Below, one piece after another: positions 55,381 to 64,000 of a DNA stretch of 64,000 nt. The notes under the pieces were generated by a model. That model was not told where the DNA came from and did no database searches. It worked only from the letters and a program-made list of their open reading frames with translations. The translations under genes were made by a program, and so were the position numbers. Position 1 is the first letter of the stretch. Each line of letters starts with the position of its first letter. Source of the DNA: a beta proteobacterium KB13 (GTDB taxonomy: Bacteria; Pseudomonadota; Gammaproteobacteria; Burkholderiales; Methylophilaceae); NCBI GenBank assembly GCA_000156155.1, contig DS995299.1, positions 335,827 through 399,826 of the forward strand, given 5' to 3'.

Positions 55381-56950
55381 TCTTAAATTTATCATTAATT
55401 TTTTTCCAATATGCTTTTTCTCTTTTCAATCTAAATGCTAGGTATGGATTTTGATCAAGCCAATCTTTTTCGAATTTAATCTTTATTTTTTTATCTTTAT
55501 TAATTACTTTCATTTGATCAAAGTTAATCAATTCTCTATTTTTACAAAGAATATAACTGATCCGAATAACAAATAGCATGGTCCAATCAATATACTTGAT
55601 ATTAAATTCATAATTACTCAATGCCGAGCGATGCGCATGAACAAGTGTGGATAACCTGATCTTTTCTTTGTTGGTAAAACCATGCAATTCACTGTTGCTG
55701 ATGATATAACTTGAATAGATTTGATAATTTTTTAAATTAATGGACTTACCAATTTCTAGTAATCGGGTAGCCCATAATAAAATTTTTATATCTTGGTCAT
55801 CGTTTAATAGTTGGTCAGATAAATAAGATGCTGTTAGCAGGACACGGTTTGTTTGTTTTTCATCGACATAAAATTTATCCTCAAGGATTTTAATCTCTTC
55901 CTCGCATTGATCCTTAATCAGTGCATGTGAATCGACAGGAATGATCTTTTTGTAAGCCCCAATTACCTCATCCGGTTTACTGATAAGGCTGAATAATTTT
56001 CTGTGAATTGATCCATAGAGCAGTGCGGACTCGGTGACCTCCATTTGCTTTATCTTTAATTCTTCAAATAGAGCAAAAAGGATTGATAAACCGCTGGCTA
56101 TTACTGGTTTTCGTTCGCTTTTAATACCACTCAGCGTTGAATTTTCAACATCACCAGCATTGAGCAACTCCTCTTTGATTTTATTCATACCCTTGAGTGT
56201 GATGAATCCACCTATGTCATCTATAGGGCTGTTGGTTGTGGTGTCTAAGTTATTAAGTAAGATGATATCCGCAATTGCTCGACATGTTCCGGATGTACCG
56301 ATGACATTTTGCCAAGACTGAATTTTTTTTGAGATATTTTTTTTTATAATTTTTTTTGCATGTTCAACTGCACGATCAAATGAAGTTTCAGATATTTTTG
56401 TCCCATCAAAAAAGCTTACAGCAGAGGTAACACAACCTAATGTGAGTGAGGTGGCGTCATGTATTTTGGCTCGATCACCAACAATGATCTCTGTTGATCC
56501 GCCCCCAATATCTATAATAAGCTGATTGCCATCAGATTCTGGCGAGACATGCATGACCCCGTCGTAGATATATGCCGCCTCTTCCTCTCCAGAGATGATC
56601 TCAATATCAAATCCAAGAAGTTTTTGAGCGTTTTCAAGAAAGTTTTTATTTTTAATGGACCGTAAAGTAAAGGTGCCTACGGCAGTCACAGACTTCTGAT
56701 CGAATCGCCTCAAACGATCACCAAAACGTATCAGTGTTTCATAAGTTTTTTTAAGGTATTTTTCTGACAGGATGCCTTTGTCATTGAGGCCTGAGGCAAT
56801 CTTGATCGATTCTTTGATCGTATCGAGTTCTTCAATATGGTAGATGCCATCGCTAGATACAATTTTCGCAATCATTAATTTAAAGCTATTGGAGCCTAAA
56901 TCAATGGCCGCAACTAAATTCTCTGTTTTATTCGATATAAACGGATCCAT
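55355..56950 (-). CDS. ppx: exopolyphosphatase (Ppx/GppA family)
   Basis: Hydrolyses terminal phosphates from polyphosphate, or the gamma phosphate of pppGpp in GppA. The protein has 531 residues with actin-like ATPase-fold halves: AAIDLGSNSFKLMIAKI near the N-terminus, GEEEAAYIYDGVMHVSPESD, and LIIDIGGGSTEIIVGDRA, then an HD-like helical domain with LSTLVHAHRS. The length fits Ppx rather than the shorter forms. It is divergent from coaX across 69 bases and converges on olsA. No convincing Pho box is seen upstream. Confidence 0.92.
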   Translation of the reverse strand: MDPFISNKTENLVAAIDLGSNSFKLMIAKIVSSDGIYHIEELDTIKESIKIASGLNDKGILSEKYLKKTYETLIRFGDRLRRFDQKSVTAVGTFTLRSIKNKNFLENAQKLLGFDIEIISGEEEAAYIYDGVMHVSPESDGNQLIIDIGGGSTEIIVGDRAKIHDATSLTLGCVTSAVSFFDGTKISETSFDRAVEHAKKIIKKNISKKIQSWQNVIGTSGTCRAIADIILLNNLDTTTNSPIDDIGGFITLKGMNKIKEELLNAGDVENSTLSGIKSERKPVIASGLSILFALFEELKIKQMEVTESALLYGSIHRKLFSLISKPDEVIGAYKKIIPVDSHALIKDQCEEEIKILEDKFYVDEKQTNRVLLTASYLSDQLLNDDQDIKILLWATRLLEIGKSINLKNYQIYSSYIISNSELHGFTNKEKIRLSTLVHAHRSALSNYEFNIKYIDWTMLFVIRISYILCKNRELINFDQMKVINKDKKIKIKFEKDWLDQNPYLAFRLKREKAYWKKINDKFKISLDLNDS

Positions 56951-57019
56951 CTTTGATAAACTATACCCGATATTTATTACATAATTATGTCATTAATTTT
57001 TATTTATAAGATTTAATTT

Positions 57020-57754
57020 ATGGATCTATTCATTGATGTTGGGAATACAAAAACCAAGTGGTGTTTATCCTCCAAAGATGACGTTGAAAAAACAGGATCT
57101 ATTTTCAATACAGAGTTAAATGATTTAACCATTAAAGCGGAACAAATTGAAAATATCCTTATTTCAAGCGTCAATTCTGAAACTTTGGAACAGCAAATTA
57201 TTGAGAAGATAAAACCTTTATGCCCACATATCTCGTTTGCTACAGTTAATAAACAATTTTTAAATACTAATTATTCGAATGAGTTAGGCGTTGATCGCTG
57301 GTTGGGCGTCTTAGCACTGACTGAGAGAACTAAAAAAAATGCAATCATCATAGATTCAGGTACGGCGTTAACCATTGATTTGTTAATGTCTGATAACAAT
57401 TCATTTTTGCATAAAGGCGGATTAATTCTTCCAGGATTCCATTTGTTTAACCAGTCTTTGACTCAAAATTCTGCTGCAATTAGATTGAAAAACAAAGACA
57501 TGACTATAGATATTAATAATTCTGATATGGCTTTACTGCACGGATTTTTAATGTCTGTCTCTGGTGCGGTTGAAAAATTTATCATGCATCATCATCTTGA
57601 TTTTAATGAGATAGATATTTATCTCACCGGTGGTGATGCCAATATTATTTTTGATTCTCTTGAGGAGCAGATGCGGCATAAATATCACAAGATTGATAAT
57701 GCTGTGATCGAGGGTTTAAAAATCTATAAAAAATTAGCGCTTACGGATAAATAA
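57020..57754 (+). CDS. coaX: type III pantothenate kinase
   Basis: First step of coenzyme A synthesis. The protein has 244 residues with an acetate/sugar-kinase fold. FIDVGNTKTKWCLSS is the phosphate-1 loop, NELGVDRWLGVLALTERT the pantothenate site, and IIIDSGTALTIDLL the phosphate-2 loop; IYLTGGDANII follows. Its end overlaps that of lpd by 21 bases tail-to-tail. No BirA-like gene lies upstream, unlike many betaproteobacteria. Confidence 0.93.
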   Translation: MDLFIDVGNTKTKWCLSSKDDVEKTGSIFNTELNDLTIKAEQIENILISSVNSETLEQQIIEKIKPLCPHISFATVNKQFLNTNYSNELGVDRWLGVLALTERTKKNAIIIDSGTALTIDLLMSDNNSFLHKGGLILPGFHLFNQSLTQNSAAIRLKNKDMTIDINNSDMALLHGFLMSVSGAVEKFIMHHHLDFNEIDIYLTGGDANIIFDSLEEQMRHKYHKIDNAVIEGLKIYKKLALTDK

Positions 57755-59452
57755 GTCTGTAATCGTTCCCTCATACACTTCAGAAGCCATGGCAACAGAC
57801 TCTGATAGGGTGGGGTGAGGATGAATGGTTAAGCCAATATCTTGAGCATCTGCACCCATCTCAATAGCTAAACAGGCCTCAGCGATTAATTCGCCAGCGT
57901 TCACTCCAACAATACCTGCGCCAATAAGGCGTTTAGTTTGTTTATCAAAGATGAGCTTGGTCATTCCTTCCGTTCTGTTATTAGATAGGGCTCGACCGCT
58001 AGCAGCCCATGGAAAAGCTGATTTTTCAATTTCTATGTTATTTTGCTTAGCCTCGTTCTCGGTAACACCAACCCAAGCAACTTCAGGATCGGTATAGGCG
58101 ACCGATGGAATAACATTGGCTTGGTATTCGACTTTTTCACCTGCAATCACTTCAGCAGCAATTTTTGCTTCATGAGTAGCCTTATGGGCCAGCATCGGTT
58201 GGCCTATGACATCTCCAATCGCATAGATGTGTGGCACATTAGTCTTAAATTGTCGATCAACATTAATGAATCCTTTGTCATCCACATTGACACCTGCTAA
58301 TTCGGCATCCATTAATTTTCCATTTGGAGTGCGTCCAACTGAAATGAGGACTTTGTTAAAGGTATCTTCAAATTGACCATCTTTATTTTCAAAGGTGACT
58401 TTAAGATTATCTCCGTCAGACTTAATCTCAACGACTTTGGTATTAAGATAAATATTTTCAAATCGTTTTTCCATTCTTTTTTGTAAAGGGCGAACAAGAT
58501 CACGATCACATCCTTGAATCAGGCCATCAGCAAGCTCAACAACTGTAATCTTGGAACCGAGGGCATCATAAACGGTACCCATTTCTAACCCGATAATTCC
58601 GCCACCGACAATCAACATCCTTTCAGGGATATCTTTGAATTCTAGAGCGCCAGTGGAGTCAATGATGTTTGCGTGGTCTGGTGTGTTTGGAATGACAACT
58701 GGTTTAGAGCCAACCGCGATGATGGCTGAATTAAAATTCACCTTGGTCGTTTTTTTATCTTTACCTTCAACATCAATTGAGTTGGATCCGGTAAATTTTC
58801 CATAGCCTTCAATTACGGTCACTTTTCTTTGACCAGCCATTTGACTCAAACCACCAGTGAGCTTACCAACGACATCGTTATTTTTCCATTCACGAATTTT
58901 TTCTAAATCAATCTCAGGTTTATTAAATTTAATGCCATGATGACCGGCATCTTCAGCTTCGGTAATAACTTTGGCCATGTGCAACAACGCCTTTGAAGGG
59001 ATGCAACCGACGTTCAAACAAACACCGCCGATAGAAGAAAATCTTTCAATTAAGGCTACTTTTAAACCAAGGTCCGCAGCTCTAAATGCGGCTGTATAAC
59101 CCCCTGGACCTGACCCTAGCACAACAACATCGTATGCATCGTCATTATTATTTGTTGGCTCATTAGGCTTGGTTGAGCTTGACTTTGTTTCAGCTGGCTT
59201 GGTTTCTTTAGCGCCAATGATGTCATAACTGAGGATGTTGTCCCCTTGTTTTACCTTATCCCCAACTTTTAAAAGCAACTCTTGAACGATCCCATCAAAA
59301 GTAGCGGGGATGTCCATCGATGCTTTTTCTGATTCAAGAGTGATCAGAGCGTCATCAGTTTTGACTGAGTCACCAGCTTTCACATGTATTTCAATCACTT
59401 CAACCGAGTCAAAGTTACCTATATCTGGGATAGTAAATGTTTGATTAGCCAT
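57734..59452 (-). CDS. lpd: dihydrolipoamide dehydrogenase with N-terminal lipoyl domain (E3)
   Basis: Reoxidises the dihydrolipoyl arm of pyruvate dehydrogenase with NAD. It has 572 residues, about 100 more than ordinary E3, because residues 1-80 are a lipoyl domain with the lysine in TLESEKASMDIPATFDG. The E3 part has the FAD motif VVLGSGPGGYTAAFRAADLG, the redox disulfide GGVCLNVGCIPSKALLH, the NAD loop VGGGIIGLEMGTVYDALG and the catalytic His-Glu in HPHPTLSESV. It follows aceF by seven bases and is last of aceE-aceF-lpd. Confidence 0.96.
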   Translation of the reverse strand: MANQTFTIPDIGNFDSVEVIEIHVKAGDSVKTDDALITLESEKASMDIPATFDGIVQELLLKVGDKVKQGDNILSYDIIGAKETKPAETKSSSTKPNEPTNNNDDAYDVVVLGSGPGGYTAAFRAADLGLKVALIERFSSIGGVCLNVGCIPSKALLHMAKVITEAEDAGHHGIKFNKPEIDLEKIREWKNNDVVGKLTGGLSQMAGQRKVTVIEGYGKFTGSNSIDVEGKDKKTTKVNFNSAIIAVGSKPVVIPNTPDHANIIDSTGALEFKDIPERMLIVGGGIIGLEMGTVYDALGSKITVVELADGLIQGCDRDLVRPLQKRMEKRFENIYLNTKVVEIKSDGDNLKVTFENKDGQFEDTFNKVLISVGRTPNGKLMDAELAGVNVDDKGFINVDRQFKTNVPHIYAIGDVIGQPMLAHKATHEAKIAAEVIAGEKVEYQANVIPSVAYTDPEVAWVGVTENEAKQNNIEIEKSAFPWAASGRALSNNRTEGMTKLIFDKQTKRLIGAGIVGVNAGELIAEACLAIEMGADAQDIGLTIHPHPTLSESVAMASEVYEGTITDLFIRKR

Positions 59453-59459
59453 AAATATT

Positions 59460-60776
59460 TTAAAGTAGTAGTCTTCGGACGTCAGATAACATCATGCGTA
59501 AGTGTGATGTAAATCTTGCTCCATCAGCACCATCAATCACTCGATGGTCATAAGATAATGAAAGTGGCAATATTAATCTCGCCTCAAATCCTTTGGAATT
59601 GTTGTCATAGATGGGCTGCATTTCTGCTTTGGACACACCCAAAATAGCTACTTCAGGGCAATTAATGATCGGGGTAAATTTAGTCCCTCCGATACCACCT
59701 AGGCTGGATATAGTAAAGCAACCCCCTTGCATTTCATCAATCGTGAGCTTTCTTTCTCGTGCTTTTGCAGACAAGGCGGATAAATCTTGAGCAATTTCAA
59801 GAACGTCTTTCTTTTCGACACCTTTGACTACAGGAACAACTAATCCATCCGGTGTATCGCAGGCAAAACCAACATTAAAATAATTCTTATAAATTAGACT
59901 CTCACCATCGGCAGCTAAGGAAGTATTGAAAATAGGGTACGCTCTTAGCGCATTAACTGCAGCTTTCATGAGGAAAGCTAATAGAGTTAATTTGGTTCCA
60001 CGTTTTTCTGCTTCAGCCTGCATTGATTTTCTAAAGGCTTCCAAGTCAGTGATGTCTGCATTATCAAACTGTGTAACGTGTGGCGCTGACACCCAGTTTC
60101 GATGAAGGTTGGATCCTGATATTTTTTTGATTTTTGAAAGTGGCTTCATCTCGTTCGGACCAAATTGATTAAAATCAATGACGGGCATCGGGCTTGGTGA
60201 AAAATTAGCCCCCATATTTTGAGTACGTGGCTTGCTTAATTCACCCTTGACATAATTTTGCACGTCTTCAATAAGGATTCTATTTTTACGCCCTGAACCG
60301 TTAATGAAGGATAAATCAACCCCTAACTCACGGGCAAATCTTCTGACCGAAGGTGAGGCGTGACTTTTTTTACCTGGCTCGGCAACAATACTTTCTGCCA
60401 CCGGCATCGGTTTATTTTCAGGCTGAATTGTCTGAGGTGGTTCTGGAGCAGGCCGTGAAGGTTCGCTAATAATTTTGTCTTTAACATCATTAGCTGCTTC
60501 TTTTTTTGCAGCGGGTTTTGACTCTACCTTCTTTTCGTCGCTAGGCGCGCTTTCAAAAGTGGCGATGGCAATTCCTTCTTTCACCTTATCACCCACGCTG
60601 ACCTTAATCTCTTTGATGATTCCAGATTCAGTGGCAGGGATATCCATTGAGGCCTTATCTGATTCAAGGGTTATAAGCGGATCATCTTTATTGACTTTAT
60701 CACCTGGTTTGACCAGGATCTCAATGACGTCAACACTATCAAAATTACCAATATCAGGTATTAAAATTTCACTCAT
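59460..60776 (-). CDS. aceF: dihydrolipoamide acetyltransferase (E2 of PDH)
   Basis: Core of the pyruvate dehydrogenase complex; transfers the acetyl group to CoA. It has 438 residues. One lipoyl domain (residues 1-77, lysine in TLESDKASMDIPATESG) is followed by a Pro/Ala/Lys-rich linker, the peripheral-subunit-binding domain (ASPSVRRFARELGVDLSFIN) and the catalytic domain ending SYDHRVIDGADGARF with the active-site His and Asp. Many proteobacterial E2s have two or three lipoyl domains; here only one remains. It lies two bases after aceE. Confidence 0.96.
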   Translation of the reverse strand: MSEILIPDIGNFDSVDVIEILVKPGDKVNKDDPLITLESDKASMDIPATESGIIKEIKVSVGDKVKEGIAIATFESAPSDEKKVESKPAAKKEAANDVKDKIISEPSRPAPEPPQTIQPENKPMPVAESIVAEPGKKSHASPSVRRFARELGVDLSFINGSGRKNRILIEDVQNYVKGELSKPRTQNMGANFSPSPMPVIDFNQFGPNEMKPLSKIKKISGSNLHRNWVSAPHVTQFDNADITDLEAFRKSMQAEAEKRGTKLTLLAFLMKAAVNALRAYPIFNTSLAADGESLIYKNYFNVGFACDTPDGLVVPVVKGVEKKDVLEIAQDLSALSAKARERKLTIDEMQGGCFTISSLGGIGGTKFTPIINCPEVAILGVSKAEMQPIYDNNSKGFEARLILPLSLSYDHRVIDGADGARFTSHLRMMLSDVRRLLL

Positions 60777-60778
60777 AA

Positions 60779-63433
60779 TTAACTCAATGCAGGATTAACT
60801 TTAGAAGGATTAATGTTATATTTTTTAATCGCTTCGCTCGGAATTTTTTTATCAATCTTGCCCTGATCCTTCAATGCTTTTAAGGCAGCAAGGACAACAT
60901 GGTATCGATCTACTTCAAAGAATGATCTTAGTGCTTCACGGCTATCTGATCTTCCAAACCCATCTGTTCCAAGCGAGGTAAATGAGTTAGGAATAAAGTT
61001 AGCAATTTGATCTGAAAATGATTTCATATAATCTGTCGAAGCAATGATCGGTGACTCAGTGTCAGTGATTTGCTCTTGGATAAATGATCGTTGTTCGTCA
61101 TCAGGGTTTAAGAGATTATGCCTTTCAACATCCAGAGCATTGCGACGCAGCTCAGTAAAGCTGGTCACGCTCCAGATATCTGATTCAACACCCCAGTCAT
61201 TTTCAAGCAACTGCGCCGCTTCAATGACCTCTCTTAAGATAACCCCTGAACCCATGAGCTGAACTTTATTTTTCGCCTTGCCAGATGCTTTACTATATTG
61301 ATACATACCTTTAATGATATGATCTTCCGCACCTTTTGGCATATCGGGGTGGGAGTAGTTTTCATTCATAATTGTGATGTAGTAGTACACATCTTCCTGA
61401 TTTTCGATCATGCGATGTAAACCATTTTGAATAATCACGGCCAACTCATAAGCAAAGCAAGGATCGTACGATACACAATTAGGAATGGTCGCTGATAATA
61501 AATGGCTGTGACCATCTTCGTGTTGAAGTCCTTCACCATTTAGTGTGGTTCTTCCTGCTGTGGCACCTAGTAAGAAACCTCTTGTTCTTGAATCACCAGC
61601 CGCCCAGGCTAGGTCACCAATTCTTTGGAAGCCGAACATAGAATAGAATATATAAAAAGGAATGGTTTGTATTCCTGTGGTGCTGTAAGAAGTGCCAGAT
61701 GCGATCCATGATGAGAATGATCCAGCCTCATTAATGCCTTCTTCAAGAATTTGTCCATCTTTTTGTTCTTTATAAAACATCACCTGGTCAGCATCTTGCG
61801 GTTCATACAATTGACCCACTGACGAATAAATTCCTAATTGTCTGAACATACCTTCCATACCAAATGTTCTCGCTTCGTCTGGAACAATCGGTACCACATA
61901 TTTACCAATCTCTTTATCTTTCACCATGGTGGTTAACATGCGAACAAATGCCATGGTGGTTGATATTTTTCTCTCACCTGTTGATGTTAGTAGATTTGAG
62001 AAGCTATCTAATCTTGGAACCGTTAATGAGTTACCCTTGGTTTTTCGTTGAGGCAATGATCCACCAAGCGCTTCTCTTCTCTCGCGCATATAAGTCATCT
62101 CTGGCGAATCAGGTTCTGGTTTGTAGAATTTTAAATTTTCTACTTCTTCATCTGTAATAGGAAGATCGAATCGTGACCTAAATTTTTTCAGTGACTCAAT
62201 GTCCATGCTTTTTTGCTGATGGCTAACATTGTGCCCTTCACCAGCATCTCCCATGCCATAACCTTTTACTGTTTTGGCAAGAATGACTGACGGCTGTCCT
62301 TTGTGTGACGTTGCGGCAGCATAGGCAGCATATACTTTATGCGGATCATGACCACCACGATTTAGTCTCCAAATATCGCTATCTGACATGGCGGAAACCA
62401 TCTCTTTTAATTCAGGATATTTTCCAAAGAAATGTTCTCGTGTGTACGCCCCGCCTTTGGCTTTGAAGTTTTGGAATTCACCGTCCACACATTCTTCCAT
62501 GCGTTTTTTAAGGAGACCTTCTTTGTCTAAATTAAATAACGGATCCCAGTAAGAACCCCAGATTACCTTAAGTACGTTCCAGCCGGAACCTCTAAAATCA
62601 GATTCTAGTTCTTGGATTATTTTTCCGTTTCCTCTAACCGGACCGTCTAGGCGTTGCAGGTTACAGTTCACAACGAAAATAAGATTGTCTAGTTTTTCTC
62701 GTGCCGCTAGTGATATCGCACCTAGTGACTCTGGCTCATCCATCTCACCGTCACCACAGAATACCCAGACTTTACGATCGCTGGTGTCAGCAATTCCACG
62801 GTCATGAAGGTATTTAAGGAAGCGGGCTTGGTAAATCCCCATTATAGGACCGAGTCCCATAGATACCGTGGGGAATTGCCAGAAGTCAGGCATCAACCAG
62901 GGGTGAGGGTAACTTGAAAGCCCTTGACCTGATGACTCAAGTCTAAAGTTGCTGAGTTGATCTTCGGTTAATCGACCTTCTAAGAATGCTCTTGAATAAA
63001 TACCTGGTGAGCTGTGACCTTGAAAGAAGACCAAGTCTCCATCGAAATTTTCGTTTGGTGCACGGAAGAAGTGGTTAAAGCCTACATCATAAAGAGTTGC
63101 TGAAGACTGAAAGCTTGCAATATGCCCACCGATTCCAGGTGATTTTTCATTAGCTCGCAATACCGTCATCACCGCATTCCAGCGAACAATAGCCCTGATT
63201 CTTCTTTCCATATCAGGATCGCCTGGATGTTTTTGTTGTAAATGGGTAGGTATCGTATTTACATATGAAGTGGTTGCGTTGTAAGGTAAATTGGATCCTG
63301 AGCGACGAGCCTGGTCAATCATCATTTCGATCAGGTAATGAGCTCTCTCAGCTCCATCTGACTCGATGACTGAATTAAGTGAATCTATCCATTCCTGGGT
63401 TTCTTGAATATCTGTATCTGGATACAACTCCAT
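60779..63433 (-). CDS. aceE: pyruvate dehydrogenase E1 component, homodimeric
   Basis: Thiamine-diphosphate enzyme that decarboxylates pyruvate and acetylates the lipoyl arm. It has 884 residues, the AceE length. Conserved segments are TQEWIDSLNSVIESDGAERA, the TPP motif WVFCGDGEMDEPESLGAISL followed by VNCNLQRLDGPVRGNG, and ATAGRTTLNGEGLQHEDGHS. It starts the aceE-aceF-lpd operon. The 156 bases upstream, to the start of the final gene, hold no operator that I can identify. Confidence 0.97.
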   Translation of the reverse strand: MELYPDTDIQETQEWIDSLNSVIESDGAERAHYLIEMMIDQARRSGSNLPYNATTSYVNTIPTHLQQKHPGDPDMERRIRAIVRWNAVMTVLRANEKSPGIGGHIASFQSSATLYDVGFNHFFRAPNENFDGDLVFFQGHSSPGIYSRAFLEGRLTEDQLSNFRLESSGQGLSSYPHPWLMPDFWQFPTVSMGLGPIMGIYQARFLKYLHDRGIADTSDRKVWVFCGDGEMDEPESLGAISLAAREKLDNLIFVVNCNLQRLDGPVRGNGKIIQELESDFRGSGWNVLKVIWGSYWDPLFNLDKEGLLKKRMEECVDGEFQNFKAKGGAYTREHFFGKYPELKEMVSAMSDSDIWRLNRGGHDPHKVYAAYAAATSHKGQPSVILAKTVKGYGMGDAGEGHNVSHQQKSMDIESLKKFRSRFDLPITDEEVENLKFYKPEPDSPEMTYMRERREALGGSLPQRKTKGNSLTVPRLDSFSNLLTSTGERKISTTMAFVRMLTTMVKDKEIGKYVVPIVPDEARTFGMEGMFRQLGIYSSVGQLYEPQDADQVMFYKEQKDGQILEEGINEAGSFSSWIASGTSYSTTGIQTIPFYIFYSMFGFQRIGDLAWAAGDSRTRGFLLGATAGRTTLNGEGLQHEDGHSHLLSATIPNCVSYDPCFAYELAVIIQNGLHRMIENQEDVYYYITIMNENYSHPDMPKGAEDHIIKGMYQYSKASGKAKNKVQLMGSGVILREVIEAAQLLENDWGVESDIWSVTSFTELRRNALDVERHNLLNPDDEQRSFIQEQITDTESPIIASTDYMKSFSDQIANFIPNSFTSLGTDGFGRSDSREALRSFFEVDRYHVVLAALKALKDQGKIDKKIPSEAIKKYNINPSKVNPALS

Positions 63434-63589
63434 AAACTACAACTCCAAAGTGAAAACGTAAAAAAAATTAAATCTTAAGTAGTTCTAATAAAATATAAAG
63501 AACTTTAAGGGTAAAATATGTCTCGAAGAGTATAATTTTACGATAAATATTCAATTTTTCATAAAAAATTTAAAGGGTGGAGTCTAAGC

Positions 63590-64000
63590 ATGAAAGTAAA
63601 AATTAATCTTCATAAAAGTTCAGCTAAAATGTCGTTAAAATCTGCGAAACATTATCTAAATGTCATTAAAAATGATAAATCTGAATTATTTTCTGATATG
63701 GCTAGAGCTAAATTAAAGCGTTTAAATATGAAATTTAATGATTTAGAGACTAAATTTTTAAGCGTTGATGGGGATAATGCTGGTCATCATGTGTTTATCA
63801 AATACAGCCCTAAAAGTACTTTTAAAATACAGACACATTTAAGAAAAGGACTAAAAAATCTTTTAAGTGAAAATCCAGATACCATTAATTTATATTGTGA
63901 AGATGATGATCCCACATGGAATCGTGAGCTGTTATATACAGCTCTTTTAAATTCTCAAGACCTACCATCAAGAAAAAGTAAATCTGAAAAAAAACAACTT
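63590..64000 (+). CDS. hypothetical protein, possibly PepA-like N-terminus (partial)
   Basis: An open frame of 137 codons from ATG 63590 to the window edge, with a good ribosome site (GGGTGGAG) eleven bases upstream. The start MKVKINLHKSSAKMSLKSAK is basic, and later NLYCEDDDPTWNRELLYTALLNSQD is seen. The layout, with a small alpha/beta domain before a charged linker, loosely suggests the N-terminal domain of a leucyl aminopeptidase-type protein, but I cannot confirm this without the rest. The last residues are lysine- and serine-rich (SRKSKSEKKQL). Confidence 0.4.
   Translation, partial: MKVKINLHKSSAKMSLKSAKHYLNVIKNDKSELFSDMARAKLKRLNMKFNDLETKFLSVDGDNAGHHVFIKYSPKSTFKIQTHLRKGLKNLLSENPDTINLYCEDDDPTWNRELLYTALLNSQDLPSRKSKSEKKQL

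Noticed and set aside
56985..57010. ATGTCATTAAT upstream of coaX as a Pho box
   Set aside because: Only one half-site fits; the next 11 bases (TTTTATTTATA) lack the TGTCA core, and coaX has no expected phosphate role.
1..64000. CRISPR array, prophage, insertion sequence or defence island
   Set aside because: I saw no regularly spaced repeats, transposase, integrase or phage motifs, and gene order is housekeeping throughout. The window does not look like an accessory island.

Overview
This window is a densely packed, AT-rich proteobacterial chromosome segment with short intergenic gaps and many 1-20 bp gene overlaps, the style of a streamlined free-living aquatic bacterium. Several neighbourhoods are typical of betaproteobacteria: secG, tRNA-Leu(GAG), then nuoA-N followed by a DUF2818 gene; an RpfE-type gene before recJ; a dihydrolipoamide dehydrogenase with its own lipoyl domain beside aceE and aceF; and infC-rpmI-rplT-pheST-ihfA-merR-tRNA-Pro. 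A small marine or freshwater Methylophilaceae (OM43-like) is my best guess, but no methanol-oxidation gene is present to prove it. I see no insertion sequence, prophage, CRISPR array or replication origin.

Layout. 1-5.7 kb: the tail of glmM, a TPR protein and pstSCAB (phosphate ABC transporter). 5.7-10.7 kb: prfB (with a programmed frameshift), lysS, a beta-carbonic anhydrase and an OprP/OprO-like porin. 10.8-22.6 kb: housekeeping and repair genes (tadA, yceI, nitroreductase, thioredoxin-like, nlpD-surE-DUF2069-wrbA-purB, acnB, family 5 uracil-DNA glycosylase, a 59-codon tautomerase gene, uvrC, pgsA). 22.6-26.9 kb: tRNA-Gly, tRNA-Cys and tRNA-Leu, a 45-residue membrane protein, an RpfE-like gene, recJ, tpiA, secG and another tRNA-Leu. 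26.9-41.8 kb: the complete 14-gene complex I operon plus two trailing genes. 41.9-49.3 kb: translation genes (tRNA-Val, thrS, infC, rpmI, rplT, pheST), ihfA, a MerR regulator and tRNA-Pro. 49.3-55.4 kb: ppk2 and a lipid-remodelling cluster. 55.4-64 kb: ppx, coaX, lpd, aceF, aceE and a truncated final gene.

The most interesting theme is a phosphate-starvation regulon. Paired 11-bp PhoB half-sites (TGTCAT/TGTCAC type) lie upstream of pstS, the porin, ppk2, a PAP2 phosphatase-glycosyltransferase operon, a second glycosyltransferase, and the plcP-olsB operon, with a weaker candidate before olsA. Six of them share one geometry: two 11-mers, 6 bases, then a -10-like hexamer. The 49.3-55.4 kb genes look like a compact programme that replaces phospholipids with phosphorus-free lipids: a PlcP-like phosphoesterase and a PAP2 phosphatase would yield diacylglycerol, two GT4 enzymes would make glycolipids, and OlsB plus OlsA would make ornithine lipids. 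At three of these promoters the inferred transcription start falls on or next to the ATG, so leaderless mRNAs are predicted. A second notable point is infC, which appears to start at AUA.
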